Source: Klebsiella aerogenes (GTDB lineage: Bacteria; Pseudomonadota; Gammaproteobacteria; Enterobacterales; Enterobacteriaceae). Taken from it: DNA of 64,000 bases. The number at the start of each line of letters is the position of its first letter. Position 1 is the first letter of the stretch. Of the stretch, positions 1 through 8,857 are shown one piece after another. The notes beneath the pieces are model-generated. The model made no database searches, had not been told where the DNA came from, and worked only from the letters and a program-made list of their open reading frames with translations. The position numbers and the translations under genes are program-made. The stretch lies in NCBI GenBank assembly GCA_029027985.1, contig CP119076.1:4524422-4588421 (forward strand). Direction: 5' to 3'.

Positions 1-28
1 AAAAGGCAATAAACGGAATCCAACGCAC
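1..28 (-). CDS. fxsA: FxsA, cut by window edge (first 9 codons)
   Basis: Reading the minus strand from position 28 gives a GTG start followed by RWIPFIAF, which matches the beginning of the inner-membrane protein FxsA (MRWLPFIAIF in E. coli). An AAGGAGA ribosome site lies at 34-40, six bases or so before the GTG. fxsA diverges from aspA in E. coli and relatives, so the position also fits. FxsA is a membrane protein known for relieving F-plasmid exclusion of phage T7. Only nine residues are visible, so identity rests on this short match plus synteny. Confidence 0.75.
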
Positions 29-162
29 CGGCGTCTCCTTCATTCGGCCGTCGTCGTCGACGCCCGTAGTGATAAATTTGCTATTCGCGTCTCACGGATG
101 TGGGGTCGGCGCATCCCTTATTCAATCAACTGCAGCAGCATTTTTTTCAAAAATAGTAAAGC

Positions 163-178
163 GGTGACTCATTTCACA
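163..178. promoter_or_regulatory. CRP-type site in the fxsA-aspA divergent region
   Basis: The sequence GGTGACTCATTTCACA has both CRP half sites (consensus TGTGA-N6-TCACA) with one mismatch. It lies about 190 bases before the aspA start in the 336-base divergent region. aspA of E. coli is known to be activated by CRP. No clear -35/-10 pair could be assigned by eye. The rest of 29-364 shows no further gene. Confidence 0.55.
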
Positions 179-364
179 GATTAATAATTCTTATCCGCTG
201 CGCTACATAATAAGTGATCAAGGTTACTGAACTTCGCTATCATCAGCATATGATCGTGGGCACCGGGCCGGTTAAGGAAATAATCTCCGGTCTGAAAATA
301 CGCTAAATCCTATAAATTCTGTGTATTTGGTGAATTCATTGGCAGCTTGAAAAAGAAGGTTCAC

Positions 365-1801
365 ATGTTAAACAACATTCGTATCGAAGAAGATCTGTTG
401 GGCACCAGGGAAGTTCCAGCTGACGCATACTATGGCGTTCATACTCTGAGAGCGATTGAAAACTTCTACATCAGCAACAACAAAATTAGCGATATCCCTG
501 AGTTCGTGCGGGGCATGGTCATGGTGAAGAAGGCCGCCGCGCTGGCTAACAAGGAACTGCAAACCATTCCTAAGAGCGTCGCAAACACGATTGTCGCCGC
601 ATGCGATGAAGTGCTGAACAACGGTAAATGTATGGACCAGTTCCCGGTCGATGTGTTCCAGGGCGGAGCAGGAACTTCCGTCAACATGAACACCAACGAA
701 GTGCTGGCGAATATTGGTCTGGAACTGATGGGTCACCAGAAAGGTGAATACCAGTATCTGAACCCTAACGATCATGTCAACAAGTGCCAGTCCACGAACG
801 ACGCCTACCCGACCGGGTTCCGCATCGCGGTCTACGCCTCAATCCTCAAATTAATCGACGCGATTAAACAACTGGGCGAAGGCTTCCAGGCAAAAGCCGT
901 TGAATTCCAGGACATCCTGAAAATGGGTCGTACCCAGCTGCAGGATGCGGTGCCGATGACCCTCGGTCAGGAATTCCATGCCTTTAACGTTCTGCTGAAT
1001 GAAGAGACCAAAAGCATTCTGCGTACCGCGGAACTGCTGCTGGAAGTGAACCTCGGCGCGACCGCCATCGGTACCCGCCTGAACACTCCTGACGGCTATC
1101 AACAGCTGGCGGTGCAGAAACTGGCGGAAGTCAGCAACCTGCCGGTCTTGCCGGCGGAAGACCTGATTGAAGCGACCTCTGACTGCGGCGCTTACGTGAT
1201 GGTTCACAGCTCGCTGAAACGCCTGGCGGTGAAACTGTCCAAGATTTGCAACGACCTGCGCCTGCTCTCTTCCGGCCCGCGCGCTGGCCTGAATGAAATC
1301 AACCTACCGGAACTGCAGGCAGGCTCCTCTATCATGCCGGCAAAAGTTAACCCGGTGGTGCCGGAAGTCGTCAACCAGGTATGCTTTAAAGTGATCGGCA
1401 ACGACACTACCGTCACCATGGCCTCCGAAGCCGGTCAGCTGCAGCTGAACGTGATGGAGCCGGTGATTGGCCAGGCAATGTTTGAATCTATCCACATCCT
1501 GACCAACGCCTGCTACAACCTGCTGGAAAAATGCGTGAACGGCATTACCGCGAATAAATCGGTATGCGAAAGCTACGTCTACAACTCCATCGGCATCGTC
1601 ACCTACCTCAACCCGTTCATCGGCCACCACAATGGCGATATCGTCGGCAAGATTTGCGCCGAAACCGGTAAGAGCGTACGTGAAGTGGTGCTGGAACGCG
1701 GGCTACTGACGGAAGCCGAACTGGATGACATTTTCTCTCCGCATAACCTGATGCATCCGGCTTACAAAGCAAAACGGTACACTGATGAAAGCGAACAGTA
1801 A
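365..1801 (+). CDS. aspA: Aspartate ammonia-lyase (aspartase)
   Basis: AspA deaminates L-aspartate to fumarate and ammonia in the cytoplasm, feeding fumarate respiration. The 478-residue product is nearly identical to E. coli AspA over its whole length ([20 protein letters not shown] at the N-terminus). The family signature [11 protein letters not shown] lies at residues 320-330; E. coli has G in place of the A. The ATG at 365 was preferred over an in-frame TTG at 347 because it gives the E. coli length and has an AGAAGG ribosome site (354-359) five bases upstream. dcuA follows after a strong hairpin, the usual aspA-dcuA arrangement. Confidence 0.97.
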   Translation: MLNNIRIEEDLLGTREVPADAYYGVHTLRAIENFYISNNKISDIPEFVRGMVMVKKAAALANKELQTIPKSVANTIVAACDEVLNNGKCMDQFPVDVFQGGAGTSVNMNTNEVLANIGLELMGHQKGEYQYLNPNDHVNKCQSTNDAYPTGFRIAVYASILKLIDAIKQLGEGFQAKAVEFQDILKMGRTQLQDAVPMTLGQEFHAFNVLLNEETKSILRTAELLLEVNLGATAIGTRLNTPDGYQQLAVQKLAEVSNLPVLPAEDLIEATSDCGAYVMVHSSLKRLAVKLSKICNDLRLLSSGPRAGLNEINLPELQAGSSIMPAKVNPVVPEVVNQVCFKVIGNDTTVTMASEAGQLQLNVMEPVIGQAMFESIHILTNACYNLLEKCVNGITANKSVCESYVYNSIGIVTYLNPFIGHHNGDIVGKICAETGKSVREVVLERGLLTEAELDDIFSPHNLMHPAYKAKRYTDESEQ

Positions 1802-1821
1802 GCTTTCAGGGTAAACTAGCC

Positions 1822-1852
1822 AAAGGCATGTCAATGACATGCCTTTTTGCTT
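1822..1852 (+). terminator. aspA terminator / aspA-dcuA attenuator
   Basis: Two perfect 12-base arms AAAGGCATGTCA / TGACATGCCTTT (1822-1846) form a hairpin followed by a T-rich run. It sits 21 bases after the aspA stop and would limit read-through into dcuA. Confidence 0.85.
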
Positions 1853-1914
1853 TTTTGGGTTTACGAAACCACAACAATTCAATATCAACTTGTTAAAAAA
1901 CAAGGAAGGCATAT

Positions 1915-3216
1915 ATGTTCGGTGCAGAGCTCGTGGTTGTCTTGCTGGCAATCTATTTGGGGGCCCGGCTCGGGGGCATTGGTATCGGCTTTGCCGGTGG
2001 CCTCGGCGTCCTCGTCCTGACCTTAATTTTTCAAATTCCACCCGGGGCCATCCCCTTTGATGTTATTGAAATCATTATGGCGGTTATCGCCGCTATCGCC
2101 GCCATGCAGGTCGCCGGAGGAATGGACTATCTGGTCAGCCTCGCCGAACGTATGCTGCGCCGCCATCCGAAATACATCACCTTCCTTGCGCCGCTGGTCA
2201 CCTGGTTTATGACCGTGTTGGCGGGGACGGGCCATACTGCGTTCTCCACCCTGCCGGTCATTACCGAGGTGGCGAAAGAACAGGGTATCCGCCCTTCCCG
2301 CCCGCTTTCCATCGCCGTCGTCGCGTCGCAAATTGCGATTACCGCCTCGCCGATCTCCGCGGCAGTGGTTTTCTTTGCCGGTATCCTTGAACCGCTCGGC
2401 GTCAGCTACCTGACGCTGCTGGCGATCTGCCTGCCGGTCACTCTGATTGCCGTGATGCTGACAGCCGTGGTCTGTAACTTCCTCGGCTGCGAGCTGAAAG
2501 ACGATCCGGTGTATCAGGAACGTCTGGCGAAAGGCGAAGTGAAGCTGCGCGGCAGCCAGGTCTTCGAACTGAAACCACACGCCAAGCGCTCCGTTCTGCT
2601 GTTCCTCGTCGGTATTATCGCGGTGATGTTCTACGCCACCGCCATCAGCGATACCGTCGGCCTGATCCAGAACCCGGTGCTGCCGCGTAACGAAGCGATC
2701 GTGGTCTTCATGCTGACCATTGCTACGCTGATTAGCATCACCTGTAAAATCGATACCGGCGAAGTGCTGAATGCCAGCACCTTTAAATCCGGGATGAGCG
2801 CCTGTGTCTGCGTGCTTGGCGTGGCCTGGCTCGGCGATACCTTTGTGAAAGCGCACATCGCTGATATCCAGACGGTCGCGGGCGATCTGCTGCATAACTA
2901 TCCGTGGCTGCTGGCGGTCGTGCTGTTCTTCGCCGCCACGCTGCTCTATTCGCAGGCCGCCACCACCAAGGCGCTGATGCCTGCCGCACTGCTGCTCGGC
3001 GTTACCCCGCTGACGGCGATTGCGTCGTTTGCCGCGGTCTCCGCGCTGTTCGTACTGCCCACCTACCCGACCTTGCTGGCGGCGGTCGAAATGGATGACA
3101 CTGGCTCTACGCGCATCGGCAAATACGTCTTCAACCACGCCTTCCTGATCCCCGGCGTTATCGCCATTACCCTCTGCGTGATCCTCGGATTCATTTTCGG
3201 CGGCATCATGCTGTAA
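1915..3216 (+). CDS. dcuA: Anaerobic C4-dicarboxylate transporter DcuA
   Basis: DcuA is an inner-membrane carrier exchanging aspartate, fumarate, malate and succinate. The product has 433 residues, the same as E. coli DcuA (DcuB has 446), and is hydrophobic throughout with about ten predicted membrane spans. Family stretches seen include LGARLGGIGIGFAGGLGVL near the N-terminus, LRRHPKYITFLAPLVTW, and SQAATTKALMPAALLLG near the C-terminus. An AAGGAA ribosome site precedes the ATG. It is probably partly co-transcribed with aspA, which makes the fumarate it handles. Confidence 0.95.
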   Translation: MFGAELVVVLLAIYLGARLGGIGIGFAGGLGVLVLTLIFQIPPGAIPFDVIEIIMAVIAAIAAMQVAGGMDYLVSLAERMLRRHPKYITFLAPLVTWFMTVLAGTGHTAFSTLPVITEVAKEQGIRPSRPLSIAVVASQIAITASPISAAVVFFAGILEPLGVSYLTLLAICLPVTLIAVMLTAVVCNFLGCELKDDPVYQERLAKGEVKLRGSQVFELKPHAKRSVLLFLVGIIAVMFYATAISDTVGLIQNPVLPRNEAIVVFMLTIATLISITCKIDTGEVLNASTFKSGMSACVCVLGVAWLGDTFVKAHIADIQTVAGDLLHNYPWLLAVVLFFAATLLYSQAATTKALMPAALLLGVTPLTAIASFAAVSALFVLPTYPTLLAAVEMDDTGSTRIGKYVFNHAFLIPGVIAITLCVILGFIFGGIML

Positions 3217-3226
3217 AGGTCGTTAA

Positions 3227-3251
3227 AAACGGGTCAGATACTGGCCCGTTT
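3227..3251 (+). terminator. Hairpin after dcuA
   Basis: AAACGGG (3227-3233) pairs with CCCGTTT (3245-3251) just after the dcuA stop. The following T-run is short, so it may be a weak terminator. Confidence 0.5.
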
Positions 3252-3311
3252 CGTTAATCTCCCCGCATCTTGCATGCTATAGTGCCTCTTTTCGCTGATA
3301 CGAGGTTCACG

Positions 3312-3635
3312 ATGACTACGCCTGATGCTGTTGTTGTACTCTGTACCGCGCCGGATGAAGCGACCGCCCAGGATCTGGCGGCCAAAGCGCTGGGGGAAAA
3401 ACTCGCCGCCTGCGCCACCATCCTGCCGGGAGCGACGTCGCTCTACTACTGGGAAGGAAAACTTGAGCAAGAGTATGAAGTGCAAATGCTGCTCAAAACC
3501 AATCAGACCCATCAGCAGGCGTTACTGGACTGCCTGAAGTCCCATCACCCGTATCAAACCCCTGAACTGCTGGTCTTGCCGGTTACTCACGGAGACAACG
3601 ATTACCTCTCATGGCTCAACGCATCATTACGCTGA
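3312..3635 (+). CDS. cutA: Divalent-cation tolerance protein CutA
   Basis: CutA is a small trimeric cytoplasmic protein linked to copper/divalent metal tolerance; its exact function is unsettled. The 107-residue product matches E. coli CutA almost residue for residue from [20 protein letters not shown] to the end SWLNASLR. The ATG at 3312 has a GAGG ribosome site six bases upstream; a further in-frame ATG at 3270 lacks one. The 3' end overlaps the start of dsbD by 25 bases, indicating an operon. Confidence 0.95.
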   Translation: MTTPDAVVVLCTAPDEATAQDLAAKALGEKLAACATILPGATSLYYWEGKLEQEYEVQMLLKTNQTHQQALLDCLKSHHPYQTPELLVLPVTHGDNDYLSWLNASLR

Positions 3636-5404
3636 TCCTGCTGCTGTGCAGCGCATCAGCCACCGCCGGGTTGTTCGACGCCCCCGGGCGTTCGAACTTC
3701 GTGCCTGCTGACCAGGCTTTCGCTTTTGATTTCCAGCAGAATCAACACGATCTCAACCTGAGCTGGCGAATCAAGGAGGGTTACTACCTCTACCGCCAGC
3801 AGATTAAGCTGACGGCCACGGATGCCGCGATCGTCAGCCCTTCGCTGCCGTCCGGCGAATGGCATGAAGATGAGTTTTACGGCAAAAGCGAGATTTATCG
3901 TCAGCACCTGACGCTGCCGATTACCCTCACCGAAGCCAGCAAAGACGCGACGCTGACCGTCACCTACCAGGGCTGCGCCGATGCTGGATTCTGCTACCCG
4001 CCGGAAACAAAAATCGTGCCGCTCAGCGCGGTGCTCGGCGTCTCCAGTAATGCGGAACCCACTCAACCATCCGCGCCAGCCGCTATCCTACCGCCGAAAC
4101 TCAATCCGCCGCTGCCGGTCGAAAAGCGTCCGCTCGCCGCGACACCAGCGGCGATTCCCGCCAGCGGCAGCCAAACCGGCGCCGTACCGGCAGCGCTGCC
4201 GTTCTCCGCGCTCTGGGCATTGCTCATTGGTATCGGCATCGCCTTTACCCCTTGCGTATTACCGATGTATCCGCTGATTTCCGGTATTGTACTCGGCGGT
4301 AAGCAGCGCTTATCCACCGCCCGCGCCCTGCTATTGGCGTTGATTTACGTCCAGGGGATGGCTGTCACCTATACCGCGCTGGGGATGGTCGTTGCCGCGG
4401 CCGGTCTGCAATTCCAGGCCGCGCTGCAGCATCCTTATGTGTTGATTGGCCTGTCCGTGGTCTTTATCGCCCTGGCGCTGTCGATGTTCGGCCTGTTTAC
4501 TTTGCAACTACCTTCGTCGCTGCAAACCCGTCTGACGCTGATGAGCAACACGCGTCAGGGCGGTTCGCCGGGCGGGGTCTTTGCGATGGGCGCGATCGCA
4601 GGACTGATCTGTTCCCCTTGCACGACGGCCCCGCTTAGCGCCATTCTGTTGTATATCGCCCAAAGCGGAAATCTGTGGCTGGGCGGCGGTACCCTGTATC
4701 TGTACGCGCTAGGCATGGGGCTACCGCTGATCCTGGTGACCGTGTTCGGCAACCGTCTGCTACCGAAAAGCGGCCCGTGGATGGCCCATGTGAAAACCGC
4801 GTTTGGTTTTGTGATCCTCGCGCTGCCGATCTTTTTGCTGGAGCGTGTTATCGGCGAAGCCTGGGGCTTACGCCTGTGGTCGCTGCTTGGCGTCGCCTTC
4901 TTCGGTTGGGCGTTTATTACTTCGCTTGGCGCGACCAGGCCCTGGCTGCGGCTGGTGCAAATCGTCATGCTGGGCGCCGCGCTGGTCAGCGCGCGTCCGC
5001 TACAGGATTGGGCATTCGGCGTGCCGGCCGCCCACTCGCAGGCGCATCTGGAATTTACCCGTATCAGCACCGTTGATGAGCTCAACCAGGCGCTGGCGCA
5101 GGCCAACGGTAAACCAGTCATGCTCGATCTGTATGCTGACTGGTGCGTGGCCTGTAAAGAGTTCGAAAAATATACCTTTAGCGCTCCTGAAGTGCGACAG
5201 GCCCTAAAAGAGACCGTTCTGTTGCAAGTGGATGTCACGAAGAACAGTGCGCAAGACGTTGCCCTGCTGAAACATTTACAGGTGCTCGGCTTGCCCACCA
5301 TTCTGTTCTTTAATGCGCAGGGAGAAGAACAGCCCGCGCAGCGCGTCACCGGGTTTATGGATGCGGCGGCATTCAGCGCCCATTTGCGCGATTGGCAACC
5401 GTGA
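3611..5404 (+). CDS. dsbD: Thiol:disulfide interchange protein DsbD
   Basis: DsbD carries electrons from cytoplasmic thioredoxin across the inner membrane to DsbC, DsbG and CcmG. All three modules and cysteine pairs are present: a signal peptide (about 1-19), the periplasmic alpha domain with C122/C128, the eight-helix beta domain with C215 and C334, and the C-terminal thioredoxin-like gamma domain with WCVAC (C512/C515). At 597 residues it is about 32 longer than E. coli DsbD. The extra length is a Pro/Ala-rich linker (about residues 145-197) between the alpha and beta domains. It overlaps cutA by 25 bases. Confidence 0.96.
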   Translation: MAQRIITLILLLCSASATAGLFDAPGRSNFVPADQAFAFDFQQNQHDLNLSWRIKEGYYLYRQQIKLTATDAAIVSPSLPSGEWHEDEFYGKSEIYRQHLTLPITLTEASKDATLTVTYQGCADAGFCYPPETKIVPLSAVLGVSSNAEPTQPSAPAAILPPKLNPPLPVEKRPLAATPAAIPASGSQTGAVPAALPFSALWALLIGIGIAFTPCVLPMYPLISGIVLGGKQRLSTARALLLALIYVQGMAVTYTALGMVVAAAGLQFQAALQHPYVLIGLSVVFIALALSMFGLFTLQLPSSLQTRLTLMSNTRQGGSPGGVFAMGAIAGLICSPCTTAPLSAILLYIAQSGNLWLGGGTLYLYALGMGLPLILVTVFGNRLLPKSGPWMAHVKTAFGFVILALPIFLLERVIGEAWGLRLWSLLGVAFFGWAFITSLGATRPWLRLVQIVMLGAALVSARPLQDWAFGVPAAHSQAHLEFTRISTVDELNQALAQANGKPVMLDLYADWCVACKEFEKYTFSAPEVRQALKETVLLQVDVTKNSAQDVALLKHLQVLGLPTILFFNAQGEEQPAQRVTGFMDAAAFSAHLRDWQP

Positions 5405-5424
5405 ACGACACTTGAGGAGGATTA

Positions 5425-6015
5425 ATGGAGGAGATTACCGTGCAACGTGAAGATGTCCTGGGTGAAGCCATACAAATTCTCGAAATCGAGGGTATCGCTA
5501 ACACCACGCTGGAAATGGTCGCCGAACGCGTCGCATACCCGCTTGATAACCTCAAGCGTTTTTGGCCCGACCGCGAAGCGCTGCTCTATGACGCCCTGCG
5601 TTATTTAAGCCAGCAGGTAGAAGCCTGGCGTCGCCAGCTTTTGCTGGACGAAACGCTCACCGCCGAGCAAAAACTGCTGGCGCGTTATACCGCGCTGACT
5701 AAATGCGTCAGCAACCACCGTTATCCAGGCTGCCTGTTTATCGCCGCCTGTACCTTCTATCCGGATGCCCAACATCCGATTCACCAACTGGCGGAACAGC
5801 AGAAACAGGCCTCGCTGGCCTACACTCACGAACTGTTGACGCAGTTAGAGGTGGATGACCCGGAGATGGTCGCCAAACAGATGGAGTTAATCATCGAAGG
5901 CTGTCTGAGCCGGCTGCTGATCAAGCGCAGCCAGTCCGACGTCGATACCGCCCAGCGTCTGGCGGAAGATATCCTGCGTTTTGCCCGTTGCCGAATGGGC
6001 GGCGCGCTCACCTAA
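5425..6015 (+). CDS. yjdC: TetR/AcrR-type transcriptional regulator YjdC
   Basis: The product has an N-terminal TetR-like helix-turn-helix (about residues 10-55) and a C-terminal ligand/dimer domain. It resembles E. coli YjdC closely ([45 protein letters not shown]). It lies 20 bases after dsbD and may be read with it. Two starts are plausible: ATG 5425 with GAGGAGG four bases upstream, or GTG 5440 with GGAGGAG six bases upstream; the latter gives the 191-residue E. coli length. The regulated genes are unknown. Confidence 0.9.
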   Translation: MEEITVQREDVLGEAIQILEIEGIANTTLEMVAERVAYPLDNLKRFWPDREALLYDALRYLSQQVEAWRRQLLLDETLTAEQKLLARYTALTKCVSNHRYPGCLFIAACTFYPDAQHPIHQLAEQQKQASLAYTHELLTQLEVDDPEMVAKQMELIIEGCLSRLLIKRSQSDVDTAQRLAEDILRFARCRMGGALT

Positions 6016-6081
6016 TTCAGATATCCGAACCCCTATAAGGCGCATATAATTTCCTTCATACCTTTTGTGACCGGGATTTAT

Positions 6082-8169
6082 ATGCGTTCTCTTCTCTGCG
6101 CCGCCGTGCTGGGGCTTTGCTCGACCTCGCTGATGGCCGCCACTCCCCAGGGCTTCTCCTTCGCCTACAAAAACTGGGAGGTCGCCTGCGATAATACCGG
6201 CACCTGCCGGGCGGCAGGCTATGGCGCCACGATGGGCGAAGTCAGCGTCCTGATAACCCGCAGCGCAGGCGCCGGGCGACAAGCGACCGCGCAGGCCACC
6301 TTTGCGCAGACCGAGCACGACATCCCAGCAGATGCCACCGTTAACCTGTTTATCAACGATAGCGATCGTGGAACGCTCGATGCTATCGACGACAGCCATT
6401 TTCACTTCGACGGCACGCAAACCAGCGCGCTCGTTACTGCGCTGGAACAGAACGGTAAAATCGAGTTAGCGCTCAATGGCCAGCGTAAGCGGCTATCCAA
6501 CGCCGGTAGCAGCGCGGTATTTCTCAAGATCGATGAATTCCAGCGGCGCATTGGCACCGCTGACGCGCTTTTGCGCAAAGGCGACGGCGATGACAGTGCC
6601 ATTCTGAATGCCGTTCCCGCACCGGAAATCCTCAGCGCGCCCTTTATCCACAATGCCCAGCCTGTCGCGCTTAACGCAAAACAGCGGCAAAAATGGCTAC
6701 CGCAACTGGACGCGGTGCTCAACAGCCAATGCGATGATTGGCATAACGCGGATATCCCGGCCAGCGAACGGCAAATCACCGCCACGCCGCTGGATAAAAA
6801 CCACGCTCTGGTTCAGGCCTTGTGCTGGCGCGCCGCCTATAACGACGGTTACGCGATGTGGGTCGCGGATAACACGCTGGCCGCCAAACCACAGCTCATC
6901 ACCACCGATGCCTCCAGCTATAACGATGGCGTGGTGACCTTCTTCAATAAGGGGCGCGGCATCGCCGATTGCGTCAGCGGCGAACAGCGGGTGTGGGATG
7001 GTAAAACCTTCGTGCAGAGCCTGAAATACAGCACCGGTATGTGCCGGGAAATTACCCCAGGCGGCACCTGGCAGCTTCCTACCTTCGTCAGCAAGGTGAT
7101 CCCCAGGCAACTCAGAGATGCCGACATTCTCGCGTTGAAGGTATTACATGATGCCGTATTAAAAGAGCAGAAACGTAATCCGGAACTCGCGCTACAGAAC
7201 ATCGCGGAGCAGTTCCCGCTCACCGGTCACGTCACTCACTTTACCCTGGCCTATGCCGACGACACGCCGGTCTCGACCAATAAGCCAGCAGTGGATATCA
7301 GCGATGATGAGTGGCAGGCGTTTCTGCATTCTGATATCAGCGCCGACTCGGAAAACGGCAAGATCAGCTTCACGCTTATCGACCTCGATGGCGATGGCAA
7401 ACGCGACCTCATCATCGATAGCTACGTCGGCGGTACCGGTTTGTTCAGCTATACCGGCGTGCTGAAACGCAGCGATAATACTTTTGAGCCAGTCGACGGT
7501 ACCGACGGCAATGAAGACGATAATTTCGATGCCGGCGTGCCCGGCGCCCTCTACTCGATTAACGACCGCGGGGCGAACCAATGGGACCACTGGGTCAGAA
7601 TCAACGGCCAGGTCTATGCGCTGTGGTTTAACGGCGTGTTTGGTGAAGATAATCTGTATCTACTGCGCCCGTTCAGCCAGAGCGCCCTCACCCCGGCGAT
7701 CGCTATCCGCTACCGTTATAACCTCAATATCATCCGCGCCGCGGAAAACGGGCAGTCATCCATGCCTGCCTTAAACGATAAGGACAAAGCGGGTTTGTTA
7801 ACGTCGCTGGACGTCATGCAGGCCAGCCTGCTGAAGGATAAACCCGCTGGCGATAACGATGAGCCGATTTGCCCTATCCCCCCAGGCACCACTAAAGACG
7901 ATGCAGACAGTTACTATGGCGGCGTTGCGGGACATTACACCGTCGAGACGGTGGCGTGGATCCCGGTATGGCTCAACGATAAATGCTTTATCGGCACGAT
8001 CTTCAGCCATCACGGCGCCTACCGACATGGGGTGGACGCCATCTTAACCATCAGTTCTCCGCGAGATGAAGAAGACATCATCGGTGATTACGACATCTCC
8101 GGCGTACGACATGCCATCTCGATCATCAGCGGCTGGAAAGTCCGTGAAGGCGATAATGGAGTGATGTGA
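6082..8169 (+). CDS. Secreted DUF1176-type protein
   Basis: A 695-residue protein of unknown function. An N-terminal signal peptide (MRSLLCAAVLGLCSTSLMAA) points to the periplasm. The first half resembles DUF1176 family proteins (start FSFAYKNWEVACDNTGTCRAAGY), and an aspartate-rich stretch LIDLDGDGKRDLIID, like a calcium-binding EF-hand/FG-GAP type loop, lies near residues 433-447. The ATG at 6082 was chosen over the GTG at 6067 because it starts directly at the signal peptide. It stands alone between yjdC and the tRNA. The family name is from recalled similarity; the calcium loop is inference. Confidence 0.75.
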   Translation: MRSLLCAAVLGLCSTSLMAATPQGFSFAYKNWEVACDNTGTCRAAGYGATMGEVSVLITRSAGAGRQATAQATFAQTEHDIPADATVNLFINDSDRGTLDAIDDSHFHFDGTQTSALVTALEQNGKIELALNGQRKRLSNAGSSAVFLKIDEFQRRIGTADALLRKGDGDDSAILNAVPAPEILSAPFIHNAQPVALNAKQRQKWLPQLDAVLNSQCDDWHNADIPASERQITATPLDKNHALVQALCWRAAYNDGYAMWVADNTLAAKPQLITTDASSYNDGVVTFFNKGRGIADCVSGEQRVWDGKTFVQSLKYSTGMCREITPGGTWQLPTFVSKVIPRQLRDADILALKVLHDAVLKEQKRNPELALQNIAEQFPLTGHVTHFTLAYADDTPVSTNKPAVDISDDEWQAFLHSDISADSENGKISFTLIDLDGDGKRDLIIDSYVGGTGLFSYTGVLKRSDNTFEPVDGTDGNEDDNFDAGVPGALYSINDRGANQWDHWVRINGQVYALWFNGVFGEDNLYLLRPFSQSALTPAIAIRYRYNLNIIRAAENGQSSMPALNDKDKAGLLTSLDVMQASLLKDKPAGDNDEPICPIPPGTTKDDADSYYGGVAGHYTVETVAWIPVWLNDKCFIGTIFSHHGAYRHGVDAILTISSPRDEEDIIGDYDISGVRHAISIISGWKVREGDNGVM

Positions 8170-8245
8170 TTTTAAGCATAAATGCGCCGTTGAGCGCAGA
8201 ATTGCCGCAAAGATAAGCAATTGAACAATAAATAGAGAAATTTCA

Positions 8246-8274
8246 TTGACGGAGTGGGCGGATTACGGTTTAAT
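8246..8274 (+). promoter_or_regulatory. Promoter of the tRNA-Phe gene
   Basis: TTGACG (8246-8251) and TTTAAT (8269-8274) are separated by 17 bases and followed by a GC-rich discriminator (GCGCCCC), typical of stringently controlled stable-RNA promoters. The mature tRNA begins 11 bases after the -10. Confidence 0.8.
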
Positions 8275-8284
8275 GCGCCCCGTT

Positions 8285-8360
8285 GCCCGGATAGCTCAGT
8301 CGGTAGAGCAGGGGATTGAAAATCCCCGTGTCCTTGGTTCGATTCCGAGTCCGGGCACCA
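8285..8360 (+). tRNA. pheU: tRNA-Phe (GAA anticodon)
   Basis: The 76-base sequence from GCCCGGATAGC to CCGGGCACCA matches the enterobacterial tRNA-Phe, with anticodon GAA in the loop ATTGAAAAT and an encoded CCA end. Its position downstream of dsbD-yjdC corresponds to pheU in E. coli. The 3' end served as the integration site for the island that follows. Confidence 0.97.
8343..8353 (+). repeat. Left attachment-type repeat (inside tRNA-Phe)
   Basis: TTCCGAGTCCG in the T-arm/acceptor end of tRNA-Phe is repeated exactly at 20921-20931. The bases after it (GGCACCAAAATTTA here, CCACTAATTTA there) are also similar with small gaps. Confidence 0.55.
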
Positions 8361-8421
8361 AAATTTAGTTTCATGGCGTTCCTATAAGTCCTGAAACGTT
8401 AAAAAAATCAGTAAGTTAAAG

Positions 8422-8458
8422 AAACCTGATGGTGCTGAAAAGTTCCGTCAGGTTTTTT
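8422..8458 (+). terminator. Hairpin terminator after tRNA-Phe
   Basis: AACCTGATGG (8423-8432) can pair with CCGTCAGGTT (8445-8454), followed by a run of six T. It lies 60 bases after the tRNA and before the integrase remnant, so it would end the tRNA transcript. Confidence 0.7.
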
Positions 8459-8512
8459 AACATCCAGAGTATTTGGGGGCCTATTGGTTCGGTAAACTCT
8501 GGAGCCCCCGCT

Positions 8513-8830
8513 ATGCCACTCACCGATACCGCCATCCGCAATGCAAAGCCTGGTGATAAACCCTACAAACTCAGCGACGCGCAGGGCTATATCTGCGATA
8601 TCAAACCTAACGGATCTAAACTCTGGCAGCTCAAGTACCGCTTCGGCGGCAAGGAAAAGAAGCTGGCGTTTGGCGCTTACCCGACCGTCACGCTGGCGAA
8701 TGCACGCAAGCTGCGTGAAGAGGCTCGCGCCGTACTCAGCGCGGGCGACGATCCGGGGATAAAGAAGCAACAGGAAAAACAGGCGAAGAAATGCGGCAAA
8801 GAGCTTATAAAAGAGAACCACTTTCAATAA
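8513..8830 (+). pseudogene. Truncated P4-type tyrosine integrase (N-terminal part)
   Basis: The first 85 or so residues (MPLTDTAIRNAKPGDKPYKL, then YRFGGKEKKLAFGAYPTVTL and ARKLREEARAVL) are the arm-type DNA-binding domain (DUF4102) of P4-like integrases, which usually have about 400 residues. The match stops after DPGIKKQQEKQAKK, and a short unrelated tail ends at residue 105. The core-binding and catalytic domains are missing. The position directly after the tRNA is where such integrases normally sit. It overlaps no other gene and probably has no function. Confidence 0.85.
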
Positions 8831-8857
8831 GCGTTGCTAATTTCTACTTATAAATTT

